From contig JAEZVB010000137.1 in NCBI GenBank assembly GCA_023443285.1, positions 1 to 64,000 on the forward strand: a DNA stretch of 64,000 nucleotides, given 5' to 3'. Origin of the DNA: Bacillota bacterium. Lineage in GTDB: Bacteria; Bacillota; Negativicutes; Sporomusales; Sporomusaceae. Each line of letters begins with the position of its first letter. Position 1 is the first letter of the stretch. The notes beneath the pieces were generated by a model. The model was given only the letters and a program-made list of their open reading frames with translations. It did not search any database and was not told the DNA's origin. This document shows, one piece after another, positions 1-8,316 of this stretch. The position numbers and the translations under genes are program-made.

Positions 1-35
1 CCTTCATAGGCGCCTTTAAAAAGCTCCATAGACAT
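1..35 (-). CDS. Start of an unidentified protein, cut by the window edge
   Basis: A consensus ribosome binding site (GAAGGAGG) on the minus strand near 49-57 is followed by an ATG at 33-35 that opens a reading frame beginning MSMELFKGAYEG before the window ends. It lies directly downstream of cooS on the same strand with a gap of about 75 bases, so it is probably the second gene of a CO-dehydrogenase operon. The visible residues are too few to name a family. Confidence 0.6.
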   Translation of the reverse strand, partial: MSMELFKGAYE

Positions 36-111
36 ATTGTTTTTCGTCCTCCTTCATAGAGTCAATCTTATTATCTATTGAGTTACTAATAACATGATCC
101 GAAAATGCTAA

Positions 112-2055
112 TTAGTTAGCCTCTTTGGCATCACGGGCTTTTTTATGCATAGCGTTTTTCCAGTTGCGTTCTTCCAAAATTTCAAGCAATCTGTCAGCAG
201 CTTTGTGAGCATCCGGCTCCCAGAAGAAGAACCCACCAAATACGTCTTCCGCAATCTTGGTAACAACATCATTTACAAGCTGGCTGCCAACAGTTGGGGC
301 AATAACACCAACATGAGTAGGATTACCCCACGCCACATTCCAGGAGCCGATGGCAACAGCTTTTTCGGACATAGCTTCCGGAGCACTGACCACATAAGGA
401 AGTTCGGAGTTTTCTAAGCCCATTTCCTCGGCTAACATGTTGGCTAAATCCTGCATACGGCTATAGTCAACACAGGAACCCATATGGAACATTAACGGCA
501 GATCAGTTGTTAAACCAGCGGCTGCATTCAAGCGGGCATAGAATTTTTTCAAGCCTTCGCCAGCAAATTTTTGAACTGCGTCACCATTCATCAGACCGGC
601 CATCGCATGAGCCTGGGCCGAACAGCCACCAGCAAGTAATAATACGTCATTTTTAGCCAGTTCCTGGGCAATAACAGTGTGGTTTTCGTTATGAATACCT
701 TTAAGGTTATTACAACCGATAAGCGCTGCAACTCCTTTAATCTCACCCGCGGCAATGGCATCGGCAATAACCTTGATAGGCTTGTCAGGATTAATTTTTC
801 TAAATATGTTGAGCATTGCTTCCAGACTAAAACCGGCAACAACCGTATTTTTGATATTGGGAATAGTCACTTTTGAAGTGTCCCGTGTTTTGTACGCATC
901 GATTGCCAAACGTATAATTTCTTTGGCACTATCCATTGCCCGATGTTCATCAAAGGCAAAATGGTATGAGCCGGGGATTTTCATAATCGATGAAGTGGTA
1001 ACGATTTTAGTATGGAAACACTCGGCAGCAGAACGCAAGCTCGGCATAATGCATTGAACGTCAACGACCATAGCATCCATAGCACCTGTCATAACGGCTA
1101 ATTCTTGGGTTGCAAAGTTGGTGGCAATGGCAACTCCTTCGCGCATCAATACTTCGTTACCGGTACAACAGATACCGACAAGATTAATGCCGGCAGCGCC
1201 AGCCGCTTTCGCTTCATCCTGCATTTCTTTGGCCGCTTTAACTACCATTTGGGAAAGCAGCGGGTTGTGACCATGAACAGCAATATTAACTTTGTCTGCT
1301 TTAATTGCACCTAAGTTGGCTTCTGTTACTACCGGTACGCCAGTACCAAACAGAATATCGGATAAGTCGGTAGCAAGATGTTGTCCATCAATATCACATA
1401 ACGCAGCTTTCAAACCTGTAAAGATAAGATTAACGGGATCAGCGTCATTACCAACATGAGTAGAGTGAAGTAACCTTGCCAAACTAAGATTGATACCACT
1501 TGGCATAATCGTAGTTTTACGCCAAATATCAAGAGTACTTTTACTAGCGTACGACTTCAGCCAGGTAAGTTCTTCCGACTCGTCTACTCGGCCAAACTCT
1601 GCCAGTGCAGCGTAGGCGACGTCTTTGGTAATCGCCATTACGTCACGGTCTTTAGTTGCAATGCCGATTTTTTCAGCTACGCGCATAAGTTTGTCAGTAT
1701 CCGTAATTTGATAATCTTTCACTTTACCTTCAGCAACATGTACAAGTGTTTGGGCAATTTCTCTGCCATGATCAGAGTGAGCCGCTGAGCCACCGGCAAT
1801 ATAACGAATAGTATTACGAGCTACAATGGTATAATCAGCGGCACCGCAAATACCTTTATTGCCGCCTGGTTTTTTCGGCAGAATACGGCAAGGACCTTGC
1901 AGACAGATACGACAGCAAATACCTGTATTACCGAAAGTACAACGGGGCTCTTGTGCTTTAGCACGGTCAAAGGTTGTTAAAAATCCGATTTCCTTGGCTT
2001 TATCCAACATGGGATGAGCAGCTATATCAATCGTGCGGCTTTTAAATTCTGACAT
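112..2055 (-). CDS. cooS: Anaerobic (nickel-iron) carbon monoxide dehydrogenase, catalytic subunit
   Basis: CooS interconverts CO and CO2 at a Ni-Fe-S C-cluster in the cytoplasm, passing electrons through B and D [4Fe-4S] clusters. The protein has the N-terminal cysteine-rich cluster-binding stretch (NTGICCRICLQGPCRI, then GICGA), family-typical length (647 residues) and the downstream conserved segments VGICCTGNE, AGGCSAQAHAM and FHMGSCVDYSR. An upstream in-frame ATG exists at 2091, but GGGGG lies at a good distance before the ATG at 2055, which opens MSEFKSRTID, so that start is preferred. No acetyl-CoA synthase subunit is visible here, so it could be a stand-alone CO-oxidising enzyme rather than the Wood-Ljungdahl one. 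Family identification is secure; the physiological role is inferred. Confidence 0.95.
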   Translation of the reverse strand: MSEFKSRTIDIAAHPMLDKAKEIGFLTTFDRAKAQEPRCTFGNTGICCRICLQGPCRILPKKPGGNKGICGAADYTIVARNTIRYIAGGSAAHSDHGREIAQTLVHVAEGKVKDYQITDTDKLMRVAEKIGIATKDRDVMAITKDVAYAALAEFGRVDESEELTWLKSYASKSTLDIWRKTTIMPSGINLSLARLLHSTHVGNDADPVNLIFTGLKAALCDIDGQHLATDLSDILFGTGVPVVTEANLGAIKADKVNIAVHGHNPLLSQMVVKAAKEMQDEAKAAGAAGINLVGICCTGNEVLMREGVAIATNFATQELAVMTGAMDAMVVDVQCIMPSLRSAAECFHTKIVTTSSIMKIPGSYHFAFDEHRAMDSAKEIIRLAIDAYKTRDTSKVTIPNIKNTVVAGFSLEAMLNIFRKINPDKPIKVIADAIAAGEIKGVAALIGCNNLKGIHNENHTVIAQELAKNDVLLLAGGCSAQAHAMAGLMNGDAVQKFAGEGLKKFYARLNAAAGLTTDLPLMFHMGSCVDYSRMQDLANMLAEEMGLENSELPYVVSAPEAMSEKAVAIGSWNVAWGNPTHVGVIAPTVGSQLVNDVVTKIAEDVFGGFFFWEPDAHKAADRLLEILEERNWKNAMHKKARDAKEAN

Positions 2056-2913
2056 TTTATTTACCCCCATATATTCATTTTTGGCTTTCAAATAATCATG
2101 TAGCTTTATTCACAATAAACCTTATCTAACTCCATAACTACGTTAAAAAAACAAACTTATTTGAAATGATGTACCACATATGTTGAGGTACTGCCTCCAA
2201 CTGGCCAGTACCTCAACATGTGCTGCAATTGCTATTGTATATAGTGGAACTATAGGCAATGTACTCTCGGCCTAACGACAGTACATTGCCAAAAATTATA
2301 CTGTTACCAAAACTTCAATGGTAAAACCTATATGCTAATTTACTGTCGGCCTCTATCGGCAGTAAATCAGCATACTTATTACCCGAGCAGGGAAACGGTA
2401 GCTAAAGGTTTCCTCATTCTGGGCGACTTTGTTTCCTCACAAATCTTAATTCTGCTGCGGTTAATAGCCGACTGAAACTATTAACACACTCGTAAGTAAC
2501 GGCTCGGCAACTTATAAGCTTCGATTGAGCCCCAATGAACATAGGAAGATGAATTATCAACGCAGTGCGTAAAAATATTTAGATTTATTCCTCCTTTATC
2601 CATACCCCCCAATACCTTTTCCCGGGATAATAAGCATACTGAAGTTAGTTAAATTATACACAAACTATATTACATTACACTTTCCGAAGTCATAACAAAG
2701 GCAAAACACAGTATAATAGTTCGCTACTATTTTTCTTAACTATACATTATGCAATCTTGCATTTTACTAAATAAAATCTTAATAAAATATTACAAGACTA
2801 AAAAATAGCTGTTTTATGCAAAACAGCCCGTGAATGCTTGCAATCATTGACTATTTGCTCTGCCACATGCTAAGATATGGACAGCAAAAAAATAGATCAA
2901 AGGTGGCATAAAA
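2056..2913. other. Long divergent intergenic region (cooS / sensor kinase)
   Basis: This stretch of about 860 bases separates the divergent cooS and histidine kinase genes. It holds three hairpins at 2177-2373 (listed separately), a smaller inverted repeat GTTAATAG/CTATTAAC at 2460-2485, and on the minus strand an AGGAGG-like sequence near 2580-2590 with no usable start codon behind it. The length and structure suggest an untranslated cooS leader, but no riboswitch class was recognised. No convincing protein-coding frame was seen. Confidence 0.5.
2177..2373. repeat. Three consecutive related hairpins
   Basis: Hairpin 1 has 17-base arms (2177-2193 and 2206-2222, one mismatch). Hairpin 2 has 11-base arms (2255-2265 and 2280-2290). 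Hairpin 3 has 14-base arms (2332-2345 and 2360-2373, one mismatch). All three carry TACT at the end of the left arm, AGTA at the start of the right arm and a GGCC or CGGCCT in the loop region, so they look like diverged copies. The one mismatch in hairpins 1 and 3 leaves a G-U pair in the RNA of one strand. None is followed by a T-run, so they are not ordinary terminators. Confidence 0.7.
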
Positions 2914-4572
2914 TTGCTAAACCGAACGCGCCTTAACACACAAATCATGATATTTCTGACTACAGCAATTACTTTATTAATGCTACTCTATCTGGCTTGG
3001 GACAGCTACGTTCAACGTCGGCAGGCGTTAGAAGATTTACACAAAAGCACCGCTGTTCTGGCTGACGCCTTACTCTCAACCCGGACTTTCATTGCTCAGA
3101 AACAAGAATTAATTAATAAAGATCAAAACGGTGAACTTCATTTTAAGAACCTCAACCCGTCTGTGGCTATTCGCGGTATCTCCGAATTGTTTAACGGAAC
3201 AATGGGATATACTTTCAAACAAACTAATTTAATTGTAAGAAATCCCCAAAACTCACCTGATCATTTCGAGAATGAAATGCTAAGGAAGTTGTCCGCAGAT
3301 AAAAATATCACAGAGGAATGGGCTGTCGATACTCTAAATGAAAAAAAAGTATTCCGTTATCTGCGCCCCCTATACTATGATAATAGTTGTTTGACTTGCC
3401 ATGGTGGGCCGACAGGCCAGCTAGACATTGCCGGCTATCCAAAAGAAGGTCATAAGCTGGGGGATTTCGCTGGAGCAATCAGCATCATAGCACCAATGGA
3501 TCAAATGGAAATCAATTATCAAAAAATGCTGACAGGCCGCCTGCTGGCTATATTTACCCTCTGGCTCACGCTAACGTCAATACTCTACCTTATTATCAGG
3601 AAAAATTTTGTTAAGCCACTTGAATACATAACAGCTTTAACACAAAAAATTGGCCGTGGTAATCTCGAAATTCATGAACCTCGTTCAATGGATAATTATG
3701 AAATCCAAATATTATACAATAACTTTCAAACTATGGCCATGAATCTTAAAGAGCTACACGATAATTTGGAGAGCAAAGTAAGTGAGCGAACCAATGAATT
3801 AACGCTAGCCTACCAAGCACTGCAGACCCATCAACAGCAATTAAAAGAAATTAACGCCCGCTTAATTGAGGCGGGCGAAGTTAAATCCGAGTTTATTGCT
3901 ACCATGAGTCATGAGCTGCAAACGCCGCTAACATCAATGATTGCCTATGCTGAGATTATCCTGGAATATGGAACGGAAAAACCAGAAGTAACTGAATATG
4001 TATACGACATTTATCAAAGCGCCCATCACCTTCTGGATCTAATTACTGATATATTAGATCTGGCTAAAGTAGCTAAAGGGAAATTACTGCTTCATCCTGT
4101 CGTCTTCGATATCACTGAAATAACTGCAGTATTGGAACGAATTTTTCAGCCTTTGACCAGCCGCTCCGGCCTAGTATTTACTACTGAAATATCTGATGAA
4201 ATCCCCGTAATCCAGGCCGATAAAAATAAAGTAAAACAAGTGTTAATGAATTTGTTATCCAACGCTGTGAAGTTTACACCGGTTGGTGGAACAATTCATT
4301 TAAAAGTTAGCTATCTGCCAGATGAGGAACAGCTATTACTATCCGTAAGTGATACGGGCAAAGGAATGTCCAAAGAAGATCTCGCATTTATTTTTGATAA
4401 GTTTTTCCAGGTCGATTCTGGAACAACTAAAGAGTATCGCGGCACAGGCTTGGGCTTAGCAATTACTAAGCACCTGATTGAACTTCACGGTGGAAGCATT
4501 TGGGTAGAAAGTACGATTGGAAAAGGAAGCACTTTCTTCTTTACCTTGCCTATACAACAAATTCCCGTCTAA
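2914..4572 (+). CDS. Membrane sensor histidine kinase with a heme-c type DUF3365 sensor domain
   Basis: The 552-residue protein starts at TTG with AGGTGG upstream. Order of parts: membrane helix (about 10-30), extracytoplasmic DUF3365/Tll0287-like domain carrying a c-type heme motif CLTCH (cysteines 159 and 162, histidine 163), second membrane helix (about 209-228), HAMP linker, coiled coil, HisKA box with phosphorylatable His333 in MSHELQTPL, and a HATPase domain with GTGLGLAI. The heme motif suggests sensing of a redox signal or of a gas such as CO or NO; that ligand is inference. The next gene is its probable cognate response regulator, 50 bases downstream. It is divergent from cooS, which makes a CO/redox link attractive but unproven. 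Confidence 0.92.
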   Translation: MLNRTRLNTQIMIFLTTAITLLMLLYLAWDSYVQRRQALEDLHKSTAVLADALLSTRTFIAQKQELINKDQNGELHFKNLNPSVAIRGISELFNGTMGYTFKQTNLIVRNPQNSPDHFENEMLRKLSADKNITEEWAVDTLNEKKVFRYLRPLYYDNSCLTCHGGPTGQLDIAGYPKEGHKLGDFAGAISIIAPMDQMEINYQKMLTGRLLAIFTLWLTLTSILYLIIRKNFVKPLEYITALTQKIGRGNLEIHEPRSMDNYEIQILYNNFQTMAMNLKELHDNLESKVSERTNELTLAYQALQTHQQQLKEINARLIEAGEVKSEFIATMSHELQTPLTSMIAYAEIILEYGTEKPEVTEYVYDIYQSAHHLLDLITDILDLAKVAKGKLLLHPVVFDITEITAVLERIFQPLTSRSGLVFTTEISDEIPVIQADKNKVKQVLMNLLSNAVKFTPVGGTIHLKVSYLPDEEQLLLSVSDTGKGMSKEDLAFIFDKFFQVDSGTTKEYRGTGLGLAITKHLIELHGGSIWVESTIGKGSTFFFTLPIQQIPV

Positions 4573-4622
4573 GCATTGTAATTTTTTATCTATGTAATCC
4601 TGTTCAAAAAGGAGCGATTCCG

Positions 4623-5312
4623 GTGCCTACTATTTTGGTCGTAGATGACGAGCCAAAGATCTTGAGAGTTATTGAACATTGTCTCTTGCGGGAAGGCTAT
4701 GAAATTAACACAGCCCTTGATGGTCAGCAAGCCATTGAACAATTCCAGCGCCAAAACTATGACTTAATTATCCTTGATCTTGCCTTGCCTAAAGTGGATG
4801 GTTTTCAGGTATGTCGAACCATTCGCGAAACCTCTTCTATCCCTATCATCATTCTCTCTGTCAGAAACCAAGAAGTAGATAAAATTATAGGATTCAATTT
4901 GGGCGTTGACGACTACTTAACAAAACCATTCAGTCCAATCGAACTATGTCTAAGAGTAAAAGCTATCCTTCGTCGTACTAAAGAGGAAAACCATTTGTCA
5001 GGTAGTGACGGTTCGAGTTATAGTCAAAATGGGCTAACTATTAATCCTACGTCCCGTGAAGTATTCTTGGATGACCAGCCTGTTGAACTAACTGCTAAGG
5101 AATTCGATATTCTATGGTTTATGGTAAAGCACCCTAATAAGGTATTTACTCGCAAACAACTGCTCTATCAAATATGGCAGAACGATTACGTAGGAAATGA
5201 AGATACCATTACAGTTCTAATAAGCCGATTACGGGAAAAAATTAAACGAACAGATTCTCAGTTTTCTTTTATACAAACACTTCGAGGGGTAGGCTATAAG
5301 TTCGTAGTTTAG
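4623..5312 (+). CDS. OmpR/PhoB-family response regulator
   Basis: A receiver domain (acidic residues in VVDDEPK, phosphorylatable Asp in LIILDLALP, Lys in LTKPF) is followed by a winged-helix DNA-binding domain ending in IQTLRGVGYKFVV, as in OmpR, PhoB and KdpE. The start is taken as the GTG at 4623, preceded by AAAGGAGC; the frame runs open further upstream, but the receiver domain begins exactly at this GTG. It lies 50 bases after the heme-type histidine kinase on the same strand, so the two very likely form one two-component system. Target genes are not evident; the divergent cooS and the genes downstream are candidates. Confidence 0.93.
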   Translation: MPTILVVDDEPKILRVIEHCLLREGYEINTALDGQQAIEQFQRQNYDLIILDLALPKVDGFQVCRTIRETSSIPIIILSVRNQEVDKIIGFNLGVDDYLTKPFSPIELCLRVKAILRRTKEENHLSGSDGSSYSQNGLTINPTSREVFLDDQPVELTAKEFDILWFMVKHPNKVFTRKQLLYQIWQNDYVGNEDTITVLISRLREKIKRTDSQFSFIQTLRGVGYKFVV

Positions 5313-5733
5313 AATCAAAGCTTTCCCTCAATAATATAAGCTAATAATGGCTGTATGATTGATTGGAAGTGAATACTAATACGCGAAATGGGCGTTTTGT
5401 GGTAAAGATTCGATCTCCTTTGCAGAGGAGGTTGGAATATTATAGCTAAATTAGCCTGCAATAAAAACTTCCGTATTAGCCCACTTCTTCTGGCAACTGT
5501 TCAAGAGTTAACTCAACAAGCAATCACACTCTGAGTTTTTCAAACATATACTCTTATCAAATACATATCCTCACAAGGGGAGTAACCTTAACAACAAAGT
5601 CGTCATTACGGTTCGATGACCCGGCTTTGTTGGCAACTGTCCATGTTGTTGGTAAGACCTTGCCTTTCATATAGAGGCAAGGTCTTTTTATATACAAAAT
5701 CATCAAAAAAGCATAGATCTAGGGGTGATGCAC
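5313..5733. other. Gene-poor interval with hairpins
   Basis: No convincing gene was found. There is a hairpin with arms CAACAAAG and CTTTGTTG around 5592-5632, and a rho-independent terminator at 5656-5696 (arms AAGACCTTGCC and GGCAAGGTCTT followed by TTTTA). A GAGTTAACTC palindrome occurs near 5505 without a matching -35/-10 pair. A short open stretch ending in LTQQAITL near 5530 may be a gene relic but cannot be named. Confidence 0.4.
5656..5696 (+). terminator. Rho-independent terminator
   Basis: A perfect stem AAGACCTTGCC/GGCAAGGTCTT with an 8-10 base loop is followed by a run of T. It would end rightward transcription from the two-component system. Confidence 0.75.
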
Positions 5734-6063
5734 GTGGATTGGCGAAAAGTGACGGGGTATCTTGGTCTGACTTGCCTTATAATTTCATCTTTAGCTCAAA
5801 TCATCGCAGGAATACTACCAGATTATCATAATATCGGCCCAATTGCAGAATTCATACGATGATCTCTATTTCTGTGGGCATACGCCTCCATCGTCATGGG
5901 ATTATATCTCATGCGGCTAAATGGTCAACTTGTTGAATCTGTTTGGGGCGTCGTCGCGGCTGCATTTTGTCTTACCTCACTTTTCGGCATGTTCGCAGGA
6001 CTAGTGTATTTCTTTCGCTCCTACACAAAACTTAGCAAAGTAAAAGATGGTCTGCCTTTTTAG
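5734..6063 (+). pseudogene. Small membrane protein interrupted by an in-frame TGA
   Basis: A GTG at 5734 with AGGGGTG upstream opens a hydrophobic reading frame (MDWRKVTGYLGLTCL...). It meets TGA at 5860-5862 after 42 codons and then stays open in the same frame, encoding further hydrophobic helices (SLFLWAYASIVMGLYLMRL, then FCLTSLFGMFAGLVYFF) up to TAG at 6061-6063. The continuous hydrophobic pattern across the stop indicates one ancestral protein of about 109 residues with three membrane segments. The likeliest reading is a nonsense mutation. A selenocysteine codon is possible in principle, but the residue would sit in an unremarkable Arg-X-Ser context. Family not recognised. Confidence 0.55.
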
Positions 6064-6104
6064 AGTTACCTAGTCCTATTAAAGGAGGAACACGAAGTGA
6101 AACA

Positions 6105-6310
6105 CTAGCACCAACTAACATCCGAGACAACGGCAGCCCTGCTGAGATCGGAGCTTACCAAACACGTCTGCAAGAGATACCGTTTGACTCTACTCGCAAG
6201 ATGATGACTACATTTCACAGCAATAAGGATGCGTTTGTCGCCTTTGTAAAAGGTGCCCCAGACATATTACTTAGTCGCTTTTCCCCATTATTCAGAAAGT
6301 CTCGTTTGGT
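6105..6310 (+). pseudogene. Fragment of a P-type cation (Ca2+-type) ATPase
   Basis: The translation contains RLQEIPFDSTRKMMTTFH followed by AFVAFVKGAPDILLSR, the diagnostic nucleotide-binding-domain segment (KGAPD motif) of calcium-type P-type ATPases. No start, phosphorylation site (DKTGT) or membrane region is present, so only about 65 residues of a roughly 900-residue enzyme remain. It follows the broken membrane protein directly, and the two may be remnants of one deleted locus. Confidence 0.75.
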
Positions 6311-6365
6311 GTACCAACCGAGACTTTCCGAATATGCTATGCACAGTAAGCTAAGTCTAGCTTAC
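6295..6365. terminator. Two adjacent hairpins, terminator-like
   Basis: Hairpin one pairs GAAAGTCTCG (6295-6304) with CGAGACTTTC (6319-6328). Hairpin two pairs GTAAGCT (6346-6352) with AGCTTAC (6359-6365). They sit just beyond the 3' end of the ferritin-like gene and may end leftward transcription, although no strong T-run is present. Confidence 0.45.
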
Positions 6366-6391
6366 ACTAATACGTTGTAGGGAATTTCGCA

Positions 6392-6985
6392 CTAGTCTTC
6401 TTCCTCTGGCAATGGTTCATGGGTCAGCTCAAATAAGGCGGCGGTAAATTCGGCTACATGCTCCTTTTCCTCGTTCATCAATTCGCAAAAATGCTCCTTT
6501 ACCGGTGGCTCCTCAGCTTCATTCATGTATCTTTGGTATTTATTAGTAGCATGTAGTTCATCTTGAATCGCCTTAGTTAAGCATCGAATTGCAGCTAGGT
6601 CTTTTTTATGAGATGGGATTACTTGGACATCCTCATCTTCTTGAGCCTGCATTTTCTTAACCGACTTAGCCTTACTTATCGGCCTTTTCATAGTTAGATA
6701 ATCTAAGTCCTGCTCCTCAAGCATTTCTGCCTGAACTGGATCAAGCATAGAAATCAGTCGCATAGTCTCGACATAGTGCTGCATCTCATCTTCCGCGGCA
6801 TCCAGGAATACTTCTGCTACACAGGGATTATTAGCCGCGCACTCTAGATAATCAGCAATAGCTCCCCGCTCATCAGCGGCTGCATCGCGTAATAGATAAA
6901 GATCAGGGTGATTCGGGCATTCCTCCATTTCATTTGAGCAAAAATCTACCATATTGGTTGGTTTACAATATTTAGGCTTTGCCAT
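6392..6985 (-). CDS. Ferritin-like / rubrerythrin-like di-iron protein
   Basis: This 197-residue soluble protein contains two ferritin-like halves, each with a Glu-rich helix and an ExxH motif (EMQH near residue 70, EKEH near 173) as used for di-iron centres in rubrerythrins and bacterioferritin-like proteins. A variable lysine-rich linker joins the halves. There is no C-terminal rubredoxin domain, so it is not a classical rubrerythrin. A good ribosome binding site (AAAGGAGG) precedes the ATG. Probable role: peroxide or oxygen stress defence, or iron handling in an anaerobe; the substrate is not determined. It appears monocistronic. Confidence 0.75.
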   Translation of the reverse strand: MAKPKYCKPTNMVDFCSNEMEECPNHPDLYLLRDAAADERGAIADYLECAANNPCVAEVFLDAAEDEMQHYVETMRLISMLDPVQAEMLEEQDLDYLTMKRPISKAKSVKKMQAQEDEDVQVIPSHKKDLAAIRCLTKAIQDELHATNKYQRYMNEAEEPPVKEHFCELMNEEKEHVAEFTAALFELTHEPLPEEED

Positions 6986-7159
6986 ATAGTGCCTCCTTTA
7001 GGAAATTAACCTAGTACATTATATGGCATTACAAAATAATTGGTGCTACTTCTTATGGTAATACTTGCTTCTTACTATCTTACTGTTTGTAATTGCTATA
7101 CTTAGTACTACTACAAGGTCAGTTGCGCAGGCTGCTGGTAGGGCTCTTTTCCTATTTTT

Positions 7160-7203
7160 AAATAAAAAAATACCTAGCCAATCGTCACAATTAGCTAGGA
7201 ACT
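7160..7203 (-). terminator. Terminator of the exopolysaccharide operon
   Basis: On the minus strand CCTAGCT (from 7199) pairs with GGCTAGG (to 7173), followed by TATTTTTTTATTT. It lies about 60 bases beyond the last gene of the leftward operon. Confidence 0.8.
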
Positions 7204-7263
7204 GCAAAACCCTTGTTATACAGTAAGTGAGGGGATCGATGCTTCAAAGAATGTGAAAGGTTA

Positions 7264-8280
7264 TTAAATCTTATTAATATCTATATTACCGCCCAGCCGC
7301 CACAGGCTGATATTATTAACTCCTTGATTTTTAGCAATTGTTATCCAATGTTTTAAAGTTTCTATATCTGCATACCACACTTGATAGGTGATGCCTTTAT
7401 CTTTATAACTAAAAACTAAACATTGGCTTTCTTTATCTCTTTTGGCTGCAGCATCATAAGTTACGGCAAGGGATTTCGCTTCAACTTCGGTTAAAAATCT
7501 TTTTTCACCGTTATTGCCCCAGATGCAACCGCCAGTTGCAAATGCTGCTGATTTGCTTCCGGGTAAAGCAGACATACGTGCTAACGTGTTTTGTATAAAG
7601 TCTTTATTGGCCTTGGGACCTGGGCCGCTATGCAAGCCGTAAAGGTTATACATCATAACCACATATTCCGGCCCTTGAGGAAAAGCAGCAGAAGAAAATG
7701 GTGTCCTGGGTTCTAAGACAATCCTAACTTTTAAATTATTCGCCTGGGCTTTTCCATATAGCTTATCGGCAAACTTCAAAAAATAGTGTCCAATTTTTTC
7801 GTCAACCCATATTCTCTCGTAATCAAGCTCAATACCACTGTATCCGCCTTGCATAGTTAGGGCGATAATTTCGTCAATATGCTTTTCCATTGCCGCATCA
7901 CTGGAAAAAAGTCTGCGAAGAACTTCAATATCTTTTAGGTCAGCCAAACCATCCGAATTTTGCCTATCATTAACAAATGTTAAATATGTCTCATAGGTTC
8001 CTTTTTTCGATTTAGTTTTTTTTTGTTTATCGCTAAGTTCCTGGGGAATAAATAACCGGTCATGTTGATCAAAATAGGCGCAAAAATAAGAAAGTTTATC
8101 AAGTTTTGTTTCGATTCTTTGTAAATCTTTGTCGCCTGCCTCCAAATCCCAGTATGCTATCCAGGAGGAAATTCTAACTGTTTCTTTGGCATCGGCTTTG
8201 ACCGGGCTATTAAAAGCACAGCCTGTCAAGACGGACAACATAACTGCCAGCAACATCATTTTAAGTACTTTATGAACCAC
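7264..8280 (-). CDS. Lipoprotein with a glycoside hydrolase family 18-like domain
   Basis: The 338-residue protein begins with a lipoprotein signal (lipobox LTGC, Cys21). A TIM-barrel-like domain follows, with GYSGIELDYERIW at about 146-158. This is the family 18 active-site strand (usual form DGxDxDxE), in which the catalytic Glu155 is kept while the first Asp positions are changed. It is the last gene of the exopolysaccharide operon, so it probably trims, releases or binds the polymer at the cell surface, comparable in position to glycosidases of other synthase-dependent systems. The start is a GTG preceded by a GGTGG stretch. Chitinase-type activity should not be assumed. Confidence 0.75.
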   Translation of the reverse strand: MVHKVLKMMLLAVMLSVLTGCAFNSPVKADAKETVRISSWIAYWDLEAGDKDLQRIETKLDKLSYFCAYFDQHDRLFIPQELSDKQKKTKSKKGTYETYLTFVNDRQNSDGLADLKDIEVLRRLFSSDAAMEKHIDEIIALTMQGGYSGIELDYERIWVDEKIGHYFLKFADKLYGKAQANNLKVRIVLEPRTPFSSAAFPQGPEYVVMMYNLYGLHSGPGPKANKDFIQNTLARMSALPGSKSAAFATGGCIWGNNGEKRFLTEVEAKSLAVTYDAAAKRDKESQCLVFSYKDKGITYQVWYADIETLKHWITIAKNQGVNNISLWRLGGNIDINKI

Positions 8281-8316
8281 GCCTGCACCACCCCGTGTAG
8301 CTTATATTAATGATAA

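Noticed and set aside
2401..2640. Cobalamin or other known riboswitch upstream of cooS
   Set aside because: AGGAAAC and CAGGGAAACGG fragments are present, but the conserved boxes of the known classes could not be found.
5495..5525. A third MerR-type GAGTTAACTC element
   Set aside because: The palindrome is present but no -35/-10 pair with a 19-base spacer surrounds it.
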